In this document: positions 9,211 to 17,632 of the stretch, piece after piece
Layout of the letters: every line of letters starts with the position of its first letter
Numbering within the stretch: position 1 is the stretch's first letter
Origin: JAJNPS01 sp031378845
GTDB taxonomy: Bacteria; Pseudomonadota; Alphaproteobacteria; Rhodobacterales; Rhodobacteraceae
Reading direction: 5' to 3'
DNA: 64,000 nucleotides
Assembly (NCBI GenBank): GCA_031378845.1
Contig: JANNES010000017.1
Location: 124,001-188,000 of the forward strand
Notes under the pieces: model-generated
What the model saw: only the letters and a program-made list of their open reading frames with translations
Database searches by the model: none
What the model was told of the DNA's origin: nothing
Translations under genes and position numbers: made by a program

Positions 9211-10092
9211 ATGCTGCCATTTGTCCCGTCGATGTCGGTCCAGCCGGAGGTGACGGGATTCTTTGATCCGGCCACCAACACCATCAGCTACGTCGTCCGC
9301 GATCCCTACGGTACCGCCTGCGCGGTGATCGATTCTGTGATGGACATCGACTATGCGGCGGGCCGCATCACGCATGATCATGCAGACGGGATCATCGACT
9401 TTATCCGCGCGCAGAACCTGCATCTGGAATGGCTGATCGAAACCCACGTCCATGCCGATCACCTGAGCGCGGCACCTTACATTCAGGCGCAGTTGGGCGG
9501 CAAGATCGGCATCGGTGCAAAGATCACCGAAGTGCAGGAAACCTTTGGCAAGATCTTCAACGAAGGAACCGAGTTTCAGCGCGACGGTTCGCAGTTCGAC
9601 GCCCTCTTTGAGGATGGCTATACATACCAGATCGGGACGATGACCGCGCGGGTCTTGCATACACCGGGCCACACGCCCGCCTGCATGACGCATGTTGTGG
9701 GCGATGCGGCCTTTGTCGGCGACACGCTCTTCATGCCCGATGGCGGATCGGCCCGCGCGGATTTTCCCGGTGGCGATGCCGGCGTTCTTTACGACAGCAT
9801 CCAGCGCGTCCTTGCCCTGCCCGACGCGATGCGGCTTTTCATGTGCCACGATTACGGCCCGAACGGCCGCGACATCCGATGGGAAACCACCGTGGGCGAT
9901 GAGCGCGCGCACAATATCCATGTCGCGGGCATGTCGCGCGCGGCGTTTGTCAAGCTGCGGACAGACCGCGACAAGACGCTGGCGATGCCAAAACTGATTC
10001 TGCCATCGCTGCAGATCAACATGCGTGCAGGTGAAATTCCGACCGATGCCAGTGGTCGACCGATGCTCAAGGTCCCGGTGAACGCGTTGTGA
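9211..10092 (+). CDS. MBL-fold persulfide dioxygenase-like protein
   Basis: 293 residues. A metallo-beta-lactamase-fold enzyme of the ETHE1/Blh group. Such proteins oxidise glutathione persulfide to sulfite with one iron. The metal motif THVHADHL and the later ligands in HTPGHTPACMTH and VGDTLF are present, as is the group-typical CHDYGPNGRDIRWETTVGDE. Start ATG 9211 has TGAGGA 6-11 nt upstream; ATG 9232 is an alternative. No rhodanese or SQR gene is adjacent, so the sulfur role rests on family similarity. It is convergent with the LysR gene, with 12 nt between stops. Confidence 0.85.
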   Translation: MLPFVPSMSVQPEVTGFFDPATNTISYVVRDPYGTACAVIDSVMDIDYAAGRITHDHADGIIDFIRAQNLHLEWLIETHVHADHLSAAPYIQAQLGGKIGIGAKITEVQETFGKIFNEGTEFQRDGSQFDALFEDGYTYQIGTMTARVLHTPGHTPACMTHVVGDAAFVGDTLFMPDGGSARADFPGGDAGVLYDSIQRVLALPDAMRLFMCHDYGPNGRDIRWETTVGDERAHNIHVAGMSRAAFVKLRTDRDKTLAMPKLILPSLQINMRAGEIPTDASGRPMLKVPVNAL

Positions 10093-10104
10093 CGGGCGCG
10101 CAGG

Positions 10105-11007
10105 CTAAGGGCCCTTTCCGGTCAAGATCGGAAACAGCGCCTCGGTCTGGGCCAAGATGAAACCGAAAAAGGCCTCGATCCGTGGCGTGTGGCGCTGGTC
10201 GGGATGCGAAAGGATGCGCCAGGACCGCGTCAGAGCTGCAACCGGCCCGATCACGCGCACCAGATCCGGCTCTGCATCGCCCAATGCCATCGGCAAAGGC
10301 GCCACCCCGACCCCCGCCTTGGCAGCATAGATCAGACCCAGCACAGAGGTGTTGCGCGCAGCATAATGCGCATCCGGCGCCACCTCTTTGAACCAAGTTA
10401 CGGTGCGGTGCTTGGTCATGCTGTCTTCGAACCCGATCAGCGGATGCAGCGCCATCTCGGCCACTGTCGCGGGTGCGCCATGCCGCTCGATGTAGGCGCG
10501 GCTGGCATAGATCGCCCAAAGCGAGTCCGCGATTTTTCGCCCGACCAGCACGGAATCGTCCGTGTCGCCAGAACGAAGCGCCACATCCGCTTCGCCTTTG
10601 GCCAGATCAACATACTGATCACTCAAGACAAACTCGACCCTCAGATCGGCGTGCGCGGCATGAAACCGATCAAGAATGCCCGATTGCGTCAGCCGAAATG
10701 CAATCGGCTCGGGGCAGGTCAAACGGATTATCCCACTTTGCGCGCGCCCCTGATCGTGCACCGCCTGCGCAAAGACGAGGACTGCGGCCTCAACGTTGCG
10801 GGCCTCGTCCAGAACCGACCGCCCAAGTTCGGTCAGCCGATACCCCGATGACAGCCGTTCGACCAGACGGTTGCCAAGCTGCGCCTCAAGCGCGGCCAAT
10901 CGGCGTTGAACCGTGGATTGGTTGACGCCCAATTGGCGTGCCGCCGCCAATGTGCTGCCTTGCCGGGCGACGGACAAAAGATAGCGCAGGTCGTTCCAGT
11001 CAAACAT
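10105..11007 (-). CDS. LysR-family transcriptional regulator
   Basis: 300 residues. The N-terminal winged helix-turn-helix (FDWNDLRYLLSVARQGSTL, then AARQLGVNQSTVQRRLAAL) spans about residues 2-62. A periplasmic-binding-protein-like effector domain follows. The protein starts at ATG 11007 (MFDWNDL); the reading frame is open further upstream, but the family begins here. It diverges from the methyltransferase gene, and LysR proteins usually control the divergent neighbour, so that gene is a likely target. The effector is unknown. Confidence 0.93.
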   Translation of the reverse strand: MFDWNDLRYLLSVARQGSTLAAARQLGVNQSTVQRRLAALEAQLGNRLVERLSSGYRLTELGRSVLDEARNVEAAVLVFAQAVHDQGRAQSGIIRLTCPEPIAFRLTQSGILDRFHAAHADLRVEFVLSDQYVDLAKGEADVALRSGDTDDSVLVGRKIADSLWAIYASRAYIERHGAPATVAEMALHPLIGFEDSMTKHRTVTWFKEVAPDAHYAARNTSVLGLIYAAKAGVGVAPLPMALGDAEPDLVRVIGPVAALTRSWRILSHPDQRHTPRIEAFFGFILAQTEALFPILTGKGP

Positions 11008-11201
11008 GGTGCATACGCCCCCGCAAAAATGCGACCCCGTTGCGCAACCTTGCGGCTGTGCGCGGCGACGTGACAAGCCTAATGTTGACACAAGGGCCGA
11101 TCACGTCGCCCCGCGCCCATCGCCACAATCCTCGTCGAGCGACCCATACCGGCCTGACACCGCCTTTTGGCGGCGGTCCGCCTCATGCACGGAGCCATGT
11201 G

Positions 11202-12053
11202 ATGACCACAGATACCGCAATCCAGCAAGCCGCTGTCCGCGCGCAATGGGACGCGACGGCTGCAGGCTGGCACCGTCATGTTGCCATGATCCGCACCTGG
11301 CTGCGCGTGCCCACACACGCCATGCTGGACATGGCAGGCGTGGCCCCCGGTCAGAGCGTCCTCGATGTCGCCGCCGGGACGGGTGACCAAAGCCTTGATG
11401 TTGCCGCGCGCGTCGGGCCAGAGGGACATGTCGTGGCCACGGACATCTCTGCGGCAAGCCTGTCGGTGGCCAGCCGCAGCGCAACCGCCGCCGGCTACCA
11501 CAACATAAGCACCCACGTCGCGGACGCCGCTGTGCTTGGCTTGCCCGAGGGGCGCTTTGACGCCGCGGTTTGCCGTTTGGGATTGATGTTCCTGCCCGAT
11601 CCCGGTGCCGGTCTGTCCAAGGTTCTGGGCACACTCAAGTCCGGCGCGCGGTTTTGCAGCATCGTGTTTGCGGGTCCGGACCTGAACCCCTGCCTGCGGA
11701 TCTTGATGACGACCGCGCTTGAGCATGCAGGCCTGCCGCCGCGCGACCCCTTTCAGCCTGGCGGCCTGTGCAGTCTGGGCCGTCCGGGGCATCTGGACGC
11801 GCTGTTTGCCAGTGCCGGGTTCAGCAGTGTTGCCACGACACGGATGGATGCCCCGATCCTTCTGCCAACAGTGGCGGACTATCTGGATTTCATCCGCGAT
11901 GGTGCCGCGCCGATCTTGCAGATTCTGGCCAAACTCGACATCGCGCAGCGGGAGGCCGCCTGGGCGGACATCGCGGACAAGTTAAAGGTCTTTCAGGGCA
12001 AAGACGGCTGGTGCGGGCCAAATACGCTGCTTTTGACTGTCGGTCAACGGTAG
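11202..12053 (+). CDS. Class I SAM-dependent methyltransferase (UbiE-like)
   Basis: 283 residues. Motif I for S-adenosylmethionine binding is VLDVAAGTGDQSLDVAARVG at about residues 48-67, followed by the acidic ATDIS that contacts the ribose and by VADAAVLGLPEGRFDAAVC. The layout is that of ubiquinone/menaquinone methyltransferases and related small-molecule enzymes; the substrate is not identifiable. ATG 11202 gives the family N-terminus, although the frame is open back to 10938. The leader has a CCGCC-TTTT-GGCGG hairpin at 11160-11173. The gene is divergent from LysR and is probably regulated by it. Confidence 0.85.
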   Translation: MTTDTAIQQAAVRAQWDATAAGWHRHVAMIRTWLRVPTHAMLDMAGVAPGQSVLDVAAGTGDQSLDVAARVGPEGHVVATDISAASLSVASRSATAAGYHNISTHVADAAVLGLPEGRFDAAVCRLGLMFLPDPGAGLSKVLGTLKSGARFCSIVFAGPDLNPCLRILMTTALEHAGLPPRDPFQPGGLCSLGRPGHLDALFASAGFSSVATTRMDAPILLPTVADYLDFIRDGAAPILQILAKLDIAQREAAWADIADKLKVFQGKDGWCGPNTLLLTVGQR

Positions 12054-12068
12054 GACGGTGCAAGAGTG

Positions 12069-12743
12069 ATGGCCATGGTGTTTCGTTCTTCCCATCTTAC
12101 GGCGCGCGGGGTCGTGCTGACCGGCCTTGCAATTACAATCTTGTCGGCATGCCTGTGGGCGTTCCTGCACAGGTCTGATCTGCCGATAATGGATGAGGTC
12201 TGGCTGCGCGCGCTGATGGCAAAGGCCGGACCGTCCGGGCCGGTTGCCGTGATCGGCCTGATGACTTTGGCAATTGTCGTCACCCCGATCCCGAGCGGAC
12301 CGATCGCCATCGCGGCAGGAGCGATCTACGGCACCTTTTTCGGGGCGCTCTATGTCATCATCGGTGCGGTTCTCGGGGCGGTCCTCGCCTTTGGGATGGC
12401 GCGATATTTCGGCCATGACGCGATCCGAAGGTCCGACAATGCCGTTTTGAAATACATTGCTGCCCCGCGCTCTCAATGGGCGTTGATGGCGGTGATCTTT
12501 GCCTCGCGGCTGGTCCCGTTTGTTTCATTCGACGCGGTCAGCTACGCGGCGGGGGTCACCAATTTAACGTTCCCACGTTTCGCAATTGCCACCCTTGCCG
12601 GCGTCATTCCCGTCAGCTTTGCGCTGTCTGCGATGGGCGCGGGACTTAATCATCACGGGCCAAGCCCGATGCTTTTGGCCGCCCTTGCCGGGATTACCCT
12701 CATACCGGTCATCGGAAAGTGGCTTTGGGACCGGCTGAGGTAG
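12069..12743 (+). CDS. VTT-domain (TVP38/TMEM64, DedA-like) membrane protein
   Basis: About 224 residues with five to six hydrophobic helices. The VTT-family loop is seen in VVTPIPSGPIAIAAGAIYG, and GARLVPF-type residues appear as ASRLVPFVSFDAVSYAAG. Relatives act as lipid scramblases or in membrane homeostasis; the exact role here is unknown. It begins 15 nt after the methyltransferase stop, so the two are likely co-transcribed. ATG 12069 is preferred over the GTG at 12066. Confidence 0.87.
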   Translation: MAMVFRSSHLTARGVVLTGLAITILSACLWAFLHRSDLPIMDEVWLRALMAKAGPSGPVAVIGLMTLAIVVTPIPSGPIAIAAGAIYGTFFGALYVIIGAVLGAVLAFGMARYFGHDAIRRSDNAVLKYIAAPRSQWALMAVIFASRLVPFVSFDAVSYAAGVTNLTFPRFAIATLAGVIPVSFALSAMGAGLNHHGPSPMLLAALAGITLIPVIGKWLWDRLR

Positions 12744-13006
12744 GACGGCGCATCCCTCCCGCCGGTTCAGGCGAAAAATGATCTGCAAGCGCGCTGAGAC
12801 ACGTTGGCACGGCGGGGCGCGCACAGCGTGGGTCCGCGCGACCAAAACGACACCTTGATCCCGGCCCCAAGCGTTGCGCGCGCGCCTTGCCCATCGCGGC
12901 CCAGCTGCAAAATACATCGCCGCAAGATCTGGCTGGCGATCCGGCCACGCGATATTGTGCAGATGGATCCAAACGAGCATGGTGTCTTTCTGAAGGGGAT
13001 CGGCGC
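12744..13006. other. Intergenic region with a possible gene remnant
   Basis: 263 nt upstream of the sugar island with no complete gene. One plus-strand frame (12804-13010) is open and its last 30 residues look protein-like (IWLAIRPRDIVQMDPNEHG), ending in a TGA that overlaps the SDR start as ATGA. It may be the 3' end of a lost gene; the IRPxDI patch faintly resembles TOBE domains of sugar ABC ATPases. It may also be chance. The promoter of the island's first operon should lie here. Confidence 0.3.
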
Positions 13007-13783
13007 ATGAAGATGGGTCTGTCGGACAAGGTGATCGTGATCTCTGGTGCCGCCAGCGGCATCGGGCTTGCGGTCGCCCGGCAGGCCGTCGAGGACGGCG
13101 CGGGCGCGCTCATCCTGACCGACCGGGATGTGGCCGGTTGCCAAACGGCGGCGGCAGAATTGCAAGGCGTCACCCGGATCACCAGTGTCATCGCCGATCT
13201 GGCTGACCTTGCGGCACCGGCCGCGATCATGTCGGCCACCAAGGCGCGCTTTGGCCGGATCGACGGCCTCGTGAATGCCGCGGGGCTGACGACGCGGGCG
13301 TCCTTGGTCACCGGAACTCCGGCCATCTGGGACCAGCTTTTTGCAGTCAACGCGCGCGCTGCGTTCTTTTTGATGCAGTCGGCCATCGCCGACATGCGCG
13401 CGCGCGGTGCTGCAGGCTCGATCGTCAACATCCTGTCGATGAATGCCCATGTCGGCGTGCCGGAACTGGCAATCTATTCGGCGACCAAGGGCGCGCTTGC
13501 GACGCTGACCCGCAATGCGGCCCATGCCCATATGGGCGACCGCATCCGCGTCAACGGCATCAACCTCGGCTGGGTTGCCACACCCAGCGAAGAGCACATG
13601 CAGGCAGAGGTCCTCGGGCGCGGTCCGGGCTGGCAGGCCGAAGAAGCCGCGCGCATGCCGCTGGGGCGGCTCGTGACCGCCGAAGAAGCCGCCCGGCTGG
13701 CGATCTTTCTCTTGGGGGATGCCTCGGTCCCGATGAGCGGCGTGATCACCGATTTCGAGCAAAAGGTGACGGGGGCGATCTGA
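13007..13783 (+). CDS. SDR-family oxidoreductase (island SDR 1)
   Basis: 258 residues, a classical short-chain dehydrogenase/reductase. The NAD(P) loop SGAASGIGLAVA is at about residues 13-24. The NAG-like motif is NAAG, and the catalytic Ser-Tyr-Lys set is in ILSMN and YSATK. Such enzymes oxidise or reduce hydroxyls of sugars, polyols or their lactones. ATG 13007 has AAGGGGAT upstream. It is the first clear gene of the catabolic operon and is followed 3 nt later by the RpiR regulator. The substrate is unknown and is probably the imported sugar or a derivative. Confidence 0.92.
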   Translation: MKMGLSDKVIVISGAASGIGLAVARQAVEDGAGALILTDRDVAGCQTAAAELQGVTRITSVIADLADLAAPAAIMSATKARFGRIDGLVNAAGLTTRASLVTGTPAIWDQLFAVNARAAFFLMQSAIADMRARGAAGSIVNILSMNAHVGVPELAIYSATKGALATLTRNAAHAHMGDRIRVNGINLGWVATPSEEHMQAEVLGRGPGWQAEEAARMPLGRLVTAEEAARLAIFLLGDASVPMSGVITDFEQKVTGAI

Positions 13784-13786
13784 GCA

Positions 13787-14761
13787 ATGCCGGACAAGGA
13801 TACGCGCGTGACAGACAAAGCCCGAGAGCGAGCCGCACCTCCGCGCGATTTCGACGCGCTGCGGTTGGGTCTGGTCGCGCGGGCAGGAACGCTGAGCAAG
13901 CGGCTCGCGCAGGTGGCGCAGTTTTTCCTCAACCATCCCGAAGAGGTCGCAATTACCACGCTGGTACGACTGGCCGAACAGGCACAGGTGCCGCCCGCGA
14001 CAATCACCCGCTTTGCCAAGGAACTTGGATTTGCGGGATTTGCCGAATTGCAGGCGGTGTTTCGCGAACGCCTGCTGGGTCCCCGCCTGCCTTACGCCGC
14101 GCGGATGGCCGAGCCTGAGATCGGCGATGCCGATCTGGACCGACCGGGCCACGTGTTCGCCAGTTTTGTGCACGCGGCAGTGCAGTCGCTGTTTCGGATC
14201 GAAGAGGCGCTTGACCGCGCGAGCCTTGATGCCTTTGTCGAAGTTCTCGCCGCAAGCGAGGTGATCCACGTCGCCGCAGCCCGCGGGGCATTTGGGCTTG
14301 GGGCATATACCGTCTACGGGCTGGCCAACATCGGCAAGCGCGCGCATCTGGTGGACAATCTGGGTGCCATGCGCGTTGAGCAAATTGCCGCCATCGGGCC
14401 CAAAGACACCCTCTTGGTGATGACCTTCGACGACTACACGCCCGAGACAGTCGAATGCGCCCGCATGGCCGCGCGGCAGGGCCACCGGGTGCTGGCCATC
14501 ACGGACAATGCGCTGAGCCCCGTTGCGGAACTTGCCGCGCATGTCCTTTATGTGAACGAGGCGCGCTTGGGCCATTTTCGATCCCAGGTGCCTGCGATGG
14601 TGGTTTGTCAGGCGATGATCGTGAGCCTTGGGCGGCGGATTGGCAGAGCGCCGGATAAAGTCAAAAATATCCAAAATTCACGAAATGAAAAATCTGTTGC
14701 ACAGAATCGCATTGCGGCAAAAGATCGCTCGAGGGGGCGGCATGGCGCACAAGAGATTTGA
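13787..14761 (+). CDS. RpiR/MurR-family transcriptional regulator
   Basis: 324 residues. An N-terminal HTH_6 domain (about residues 25-100, containing VAITTLVRLAEQAQVPPATI) is followed by a SIS sugar-phosphate-binding domain (about 125-270, AARGAFGLGAYTVYGLANIG). RpiR proteins sense phosphosugars or related compounds; an RpiR protein controls inositol catabolism in rhizobia. The last 35 or so residues (from DKVKNIQN) are basic, encoded by AT-rich DNA and overlap the next start by 20 nt. This makes the protein longer than the usual 280-290 residues. Confidence 0.92.
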   Translation: MPDKDTRVTDKARERAAPPRDFDALRLGLVARAGTLSKRLAQVAQFFLNHPEEVAITTLVRLAEQAQVPPATITRFAKELGFAGFAELQAVFRERLLGPRLPYAARMAEPEIGDADLDRPGHVFASFVHAAVQSLFRIEEALDRASLDAFVEVLAASEVIHVAAARGAFGLGAYTVYGLANIGKRAHLVDNLGAMRVEQIAAIGPKDTLLVMTFDDYTPETVECARMAARQGHRVLAITDNALSPVAELAAHVLYVNEARLGHFRSQVPAMVVCQAMIVSLGRRIGRAPDKVKNIQNSRNEKSVAQNRIAAKDRSRGRHGAQEI

Positions 14762-15467
14762 TTTTGCCGGGGCCGAGGTTCTGGTGGTGGGGGCCAGTCG
14801 GGCGGGCATTGGGGCCGCGATCGCCCGCGCCTTTCAGGATGCCGGGGCGCAGGTCGCCATCACGGGCGCAGAACCGGAACCGGCACCGCAAGATCAGGGC
14901 CGTTTTGCCTATTGCCAACTGGACGTGACGGACCTTGCCGCCGTGCAGGCGCTGGCCTCAGCCACGCCCAGGCTGGACATCTTGGTCAACTGCGCCGCGA
15001 TCACGGCGCGCGGCGAGGAAATGGCCCCGGCCTTTTTCCAGCGCGTGGTGGACGTGAACCTACACGGCACGTTTCGCACCGCCGAAGCGTTTCATTCCCA
15101 CCTCAAGGCACAAGCCGGCTGCCTGATCAACATCGCGTCGATGTATGCGATGTTCGCGAGTCCGCGAAACCCGGCCTACGGGGCGAGCAAGGCCGCCGTG
15201 GTACAGTTGACGAAATCGCTGGCAGTTGCCTGGGCGCCAGACGGTATCCGGGTGAATGCCGTAGCACCGGGCTTCATCGTGACCGAACAATCCGCGCGAA
15301 GCCGAACCGACCCCGCCCATGTCGCGGCGGTGAACCTTCGTACGCCCATGGGTCGGTGGGGCCAGCCCGAGGATATCGCGGGACCCGTGCTGTTCCTCGC
15401 CTCCGCGGCGGCAAGTTTCATGACAGGGGTCTGTCTGCCGATTGATGGAGGTTACTCCATTGCGTGA
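14742..15467 (+). CDS. SDR-family oxidoreductase (island SDR 2)
   Basis: 241 residues. Catalytic residues are visible in NIASMYAMF and YGASKAAVVQL (Tyr-x3-Lys), and the C-terminus GVCLPIDGGYSIA is typical of FabG-like SDRs. The glycine loop reads VVGASRAGIG, with four rather than three residues between the first two glycines. ATG 14742 has GAGGGGG upstream and lies inside the end of the RpiR gene. The gene ends 5 nt past the TTG start of the next gene. It probably oxidises a sugar or polyol in the island's pathway. Confidence 0.9.
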   Translation: MAHKRFDFAGAEVLVVGASRAGIGAAIARAFQDAGAQVAITGAEPEPAPQDQGRFAYCQLDVTDLAAVQALASATPRLDILVNCAAITARGEEMAPAFFQRVVDVNLHGTFRTAEAFHSHLKAQAGCLINIASMYAMFASPRNPAYGASKAAVVQLTKSLAVAWAPDGIRVNAVAPGFIVTEQSARSRTDPAHVAAVNLRTPMGRWGQPEDIAGPVLFLASAAASFMTGVCLPIDGGYSIA

Positions 15468-16614
15468 GATCACCGGCATCGGCGCGGCCGTCATCGGCAC
15501 CGGCTTTATCGGCGCCGTCCATATCGGCGCGCTGCGGCGGCTGGGCGTGAATGTTGTCGGCGTTCTCGGCTCCAGCAAGGCGCGCGGCGCAGATGGAGCG
15601 GCAGCGCTTGGGGTGGCGCGGGCTTACGGGTCATTAAAGGAATTGCTCGACGATCCAGCGGTACAAAGCGTGCATGTCACGTCTCCCAACGTCGCGCATT
15701 ACGATCAGGTCAAACAAATCCTCGCCGCAGGGCGGCACGTGATCTGCGAAAAGCCGCTGGCGATGACATCCGTTCAATCGGCCGAAATGGTGCGCTTGGC
15801 GCGCGCCAGCGGCAAGATTGCTGCGGTCTGCTACAACACCCGCTTTTACCCGTTGAACCAGCAGGCACGCGGCATGGTTGCGGCGGGTGATCTTGGCGAG
15901 GTGCGGCTGATCTCTGGCCAGTATCATCAAGACTGGCTGGCCAAAGCAACCGACTGGAATTGGCGACTGCAGGCCGATCAGGGCGGCGTCTTGCGCTCGG
16001 TTGGCGATATCGGCACCCATTGGGTGGATTTGACCTGCTTCATCATCGCGCAGCGCGCGAGCGCAGTCTTTGCCGAACTTGCAACCTTTGTGCCGCAGCG
16101 GCAAAAGCCGCTTGATCCGGTCGCGACCTTTTCCAGTGCAAAAGGTGCGACCGAGACGCGGGCGATCACGACGGATGACGCCGCCACGATCCTGCTGCGT
16201 TATCCGGGCGGAGCACGCGGCGTGATGTCCACGAGCCAGATCAGCCACGGCCGCAAGAACGCAATGAACTGGGAGATTGCCGGTTCCGCCGCCTCTGCCG
16301 CATGGCGTTCCGAGACACCGGATCATCTTTGGATCGGTCACCGCGACGCCCCAAACCAGATCTTGCAACGGGATGCGTCCCTGATGAACCCGACGGGCGC
16401 TGCCGCAGCCAGCCTGCCGGGCGGCCATGTCGAAGGATTTGCCGATACCTTTCATGCGCTGTTTCGCCAGATCTACGGGGATGTCGCGCGCGGCGGACGC
16501 AGCGTCAGTTCAACCTATGCAAGTTTTGACGATGGTCACTACGAGATGTTGTTCTGTGACGCTGTCTTGCGCAGCACAGCGACCGGCGCTTGGACCGATG
16601 TCGCACAAAGCTAG
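15460..16614 (+). CDS. Gfo/Idh/MocA-family oxidoreductase 1
   Basis: About 384 residues. Rossmann domain with GTGFIG near the N-terminus and the family motif CEKPLAM, followed by the dimerisation/substrate domain with GDIGTHWVDL, where the His is the likely catalytic residue. The family oxidises sugar or inositol hydroxyls with NAD(P). The start is unclear: TTG 15460 was chosen because GGAGG lies 8 nt upstream; ATG 15445 lacks a well-placed site. The start overlaps the stop of SDR 2. Confidence 0.92.
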   Translation: MREITGIGAAVIGTGFIGAVHIGALRRLGVNVVGVLGSSKARGADGAAALGVARAYGSLKELLDDPAVQSVHVTSPNVAHYDQVKQILAAGRHVICEKPLAMTSVQSAEMVRLARASGKIAAVCYNTRFYPLNQQARGMVAAGDLGEVRLISGQYHQDWLAKATDWNWRLQADQGGVLRSVGDIGTHWVDLTCFIIAQRASAVFAELATFVPQRQKPLDPVATFSSAKGATETRAITTDDAATILLRYPGGARGVMSTSQISHGRKNAMNWEIAGSAASAAWRSETPDHLWIGHRDAPNQILQRDASLMNPTGAAAASLPGGHVEGFADTFHALFRQIYGDVARGGRSVSSTYASFDDGHYEMLFCDAVLRSTATGAWTDVAQS

Positions 16615-16626
16615 GGAGAGAATGCC

Positions 16627-17541
16627 ATGAAACTGGGGATTTTGACAGCGCCATTTACCGACAACACGCTGGCCGAAGTTGCCAACTGGTCCGCCACTGC
16701 GGGATTTGAGGCGCTTGAAATCGCCTGCTGGCCTTCGGCGGGCGGCGAGAAACGGCGCTATGCGGGAACCGCACATCTGCCCATCGAGGACATGAGCCCG
16801 TCGCGTGGCCGCGAGATCATGGGCATGCTGTCGGCCAAGGGTCTGGCCGTCTCCGGCCTTGGCTACTATCCCAACCCGCTGCATTCCGATGCCGCCCACC
16901 GCGACCATGTCATCGGCCATCTGAAAAAAGTCATCACAGCGGCAGGCATAATGAACGTCGGCGTGGTGAACACCTTTGTCGGCGGCGACCGGGCATTGAC
17001 GCTGGATCAGAACTGGGCACGCGCGACCGAGATTTTCCGCGATATCGTCGCCCATGCGCGCGACAACGGCGTGACGCTGGCGTTTGAAAACTGCCCGATG
17101 ATCTTTTCCCATGACGAATGGCCGGGCGGGCATAATATTGCCTATGCGCCAAAGGTTTGGCGACGTATCTTCGACGCATGGGGCGACGCCGTGGGGATGA
17201 ACTATGACCCGAGCCATCTGGTCTGGCAGATGATTGATCAGGCGCGTTTCATCCGCGAGTTTGGGCCCAGAACGGTACATGTGCATGCCAAGGATCTGAT
17301 GATCGACCGCGACGGGCTCTATGAGAACGGCATTCTTTCGCTTGGCATGGGCTGGCAGGTGCCGCGCATGCCGGGACTGGGAGAGGTCAACTGGGCCGAG
17401 ACCTTTTCGGGCCTTTACCGCGCGGGCTACGATGGCGCGGTGATCATCGAACACGAGGACCGCGATTTCGAAGGTTCGGATGATGCGATCAAACGCGGTT
17501 TTGCGCTGGCGCGCGACGTCCTTCGCCCCTTGGTGAAGTAG
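16627..17541 (+). CDS. Sugar phosphate isomerase/epimerase-type TIM-barrel protein
   Basis: 304 residues of the AP-endonuclease-2/xylose-isomerase-like TIM-barrel family, whose members include inosose dehydratase, IolI and tagatose epimerase. Metal-ligand segments are visible: FENCP (Glu), NYDPSHL (Asp/His), VHAKD (His) and IIEHED (Glu). The family handles keto sugars or keto inositols, which fits a pathway in which dehydrogenases first make a ketone. It lies 12 nt after Gfo/Idh 1, with AGGGAGA as ribosome-binding site, and ends the first operon. It is convergent with the LacI gene. Confidence 0.9.
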   Translation: MKLGILTAPFTDNTLAEVANWSATAGFEALEIACWPSAGGEKRRYAGTAHLPIEDMSPSRGREIMGMLSAKGLAVSGLGYYPNPLHSDAAHRDHVIGHLKKVITAAGIMNVGVVNTFVGGDRALTLDQNWARATEIFRDIVAHARDNGVTLAFENCPMIFSHDEWPGGHNIAYAPKVWRRIFDAWGDAVGMNYDPSHLVWQMIDQARFIREFGPRTVHVHAKDLMIDRDGLYENGILSLGMGWQVPRMPGLGEVNWAETFSGLYRAGYDGAVIIEHEDRDFEGSDDAIKRGFALARDVLRPLVK

Positions 17542-17632
17542 AATGCCACTTGGCAATCAGACGGGGTTCGACATGATCGTGACAAATGGCAGCGTTTCCA
17601 GCCGTGACTCCGGCCTCGCGTCAAGGACCTCG

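Noticed and set aside
11160..11201. A possible SAM-sensing riboswitch before the methyltransferase
   Set aside because: Only a short CCGCC-TTTT-GGCGG hairpin is present. I could not find a conserved SAM-II or SAM/SAH pseudoknot pattern.
12767..14674. A 635-codon minus-strand frame across SDR 1 and RpiR
   Set aside because: Long antisense frames are common in GC-rich DNA. Both plus-strand genes have full family motifs and this frame has none.
17544..17555. TGCCA-CT-TGGCA between the isomerase and LacI stops, considered as a terminator
   Set aside because: Five-base arms with a 2-nt loop and no T-tract are too weak to call.
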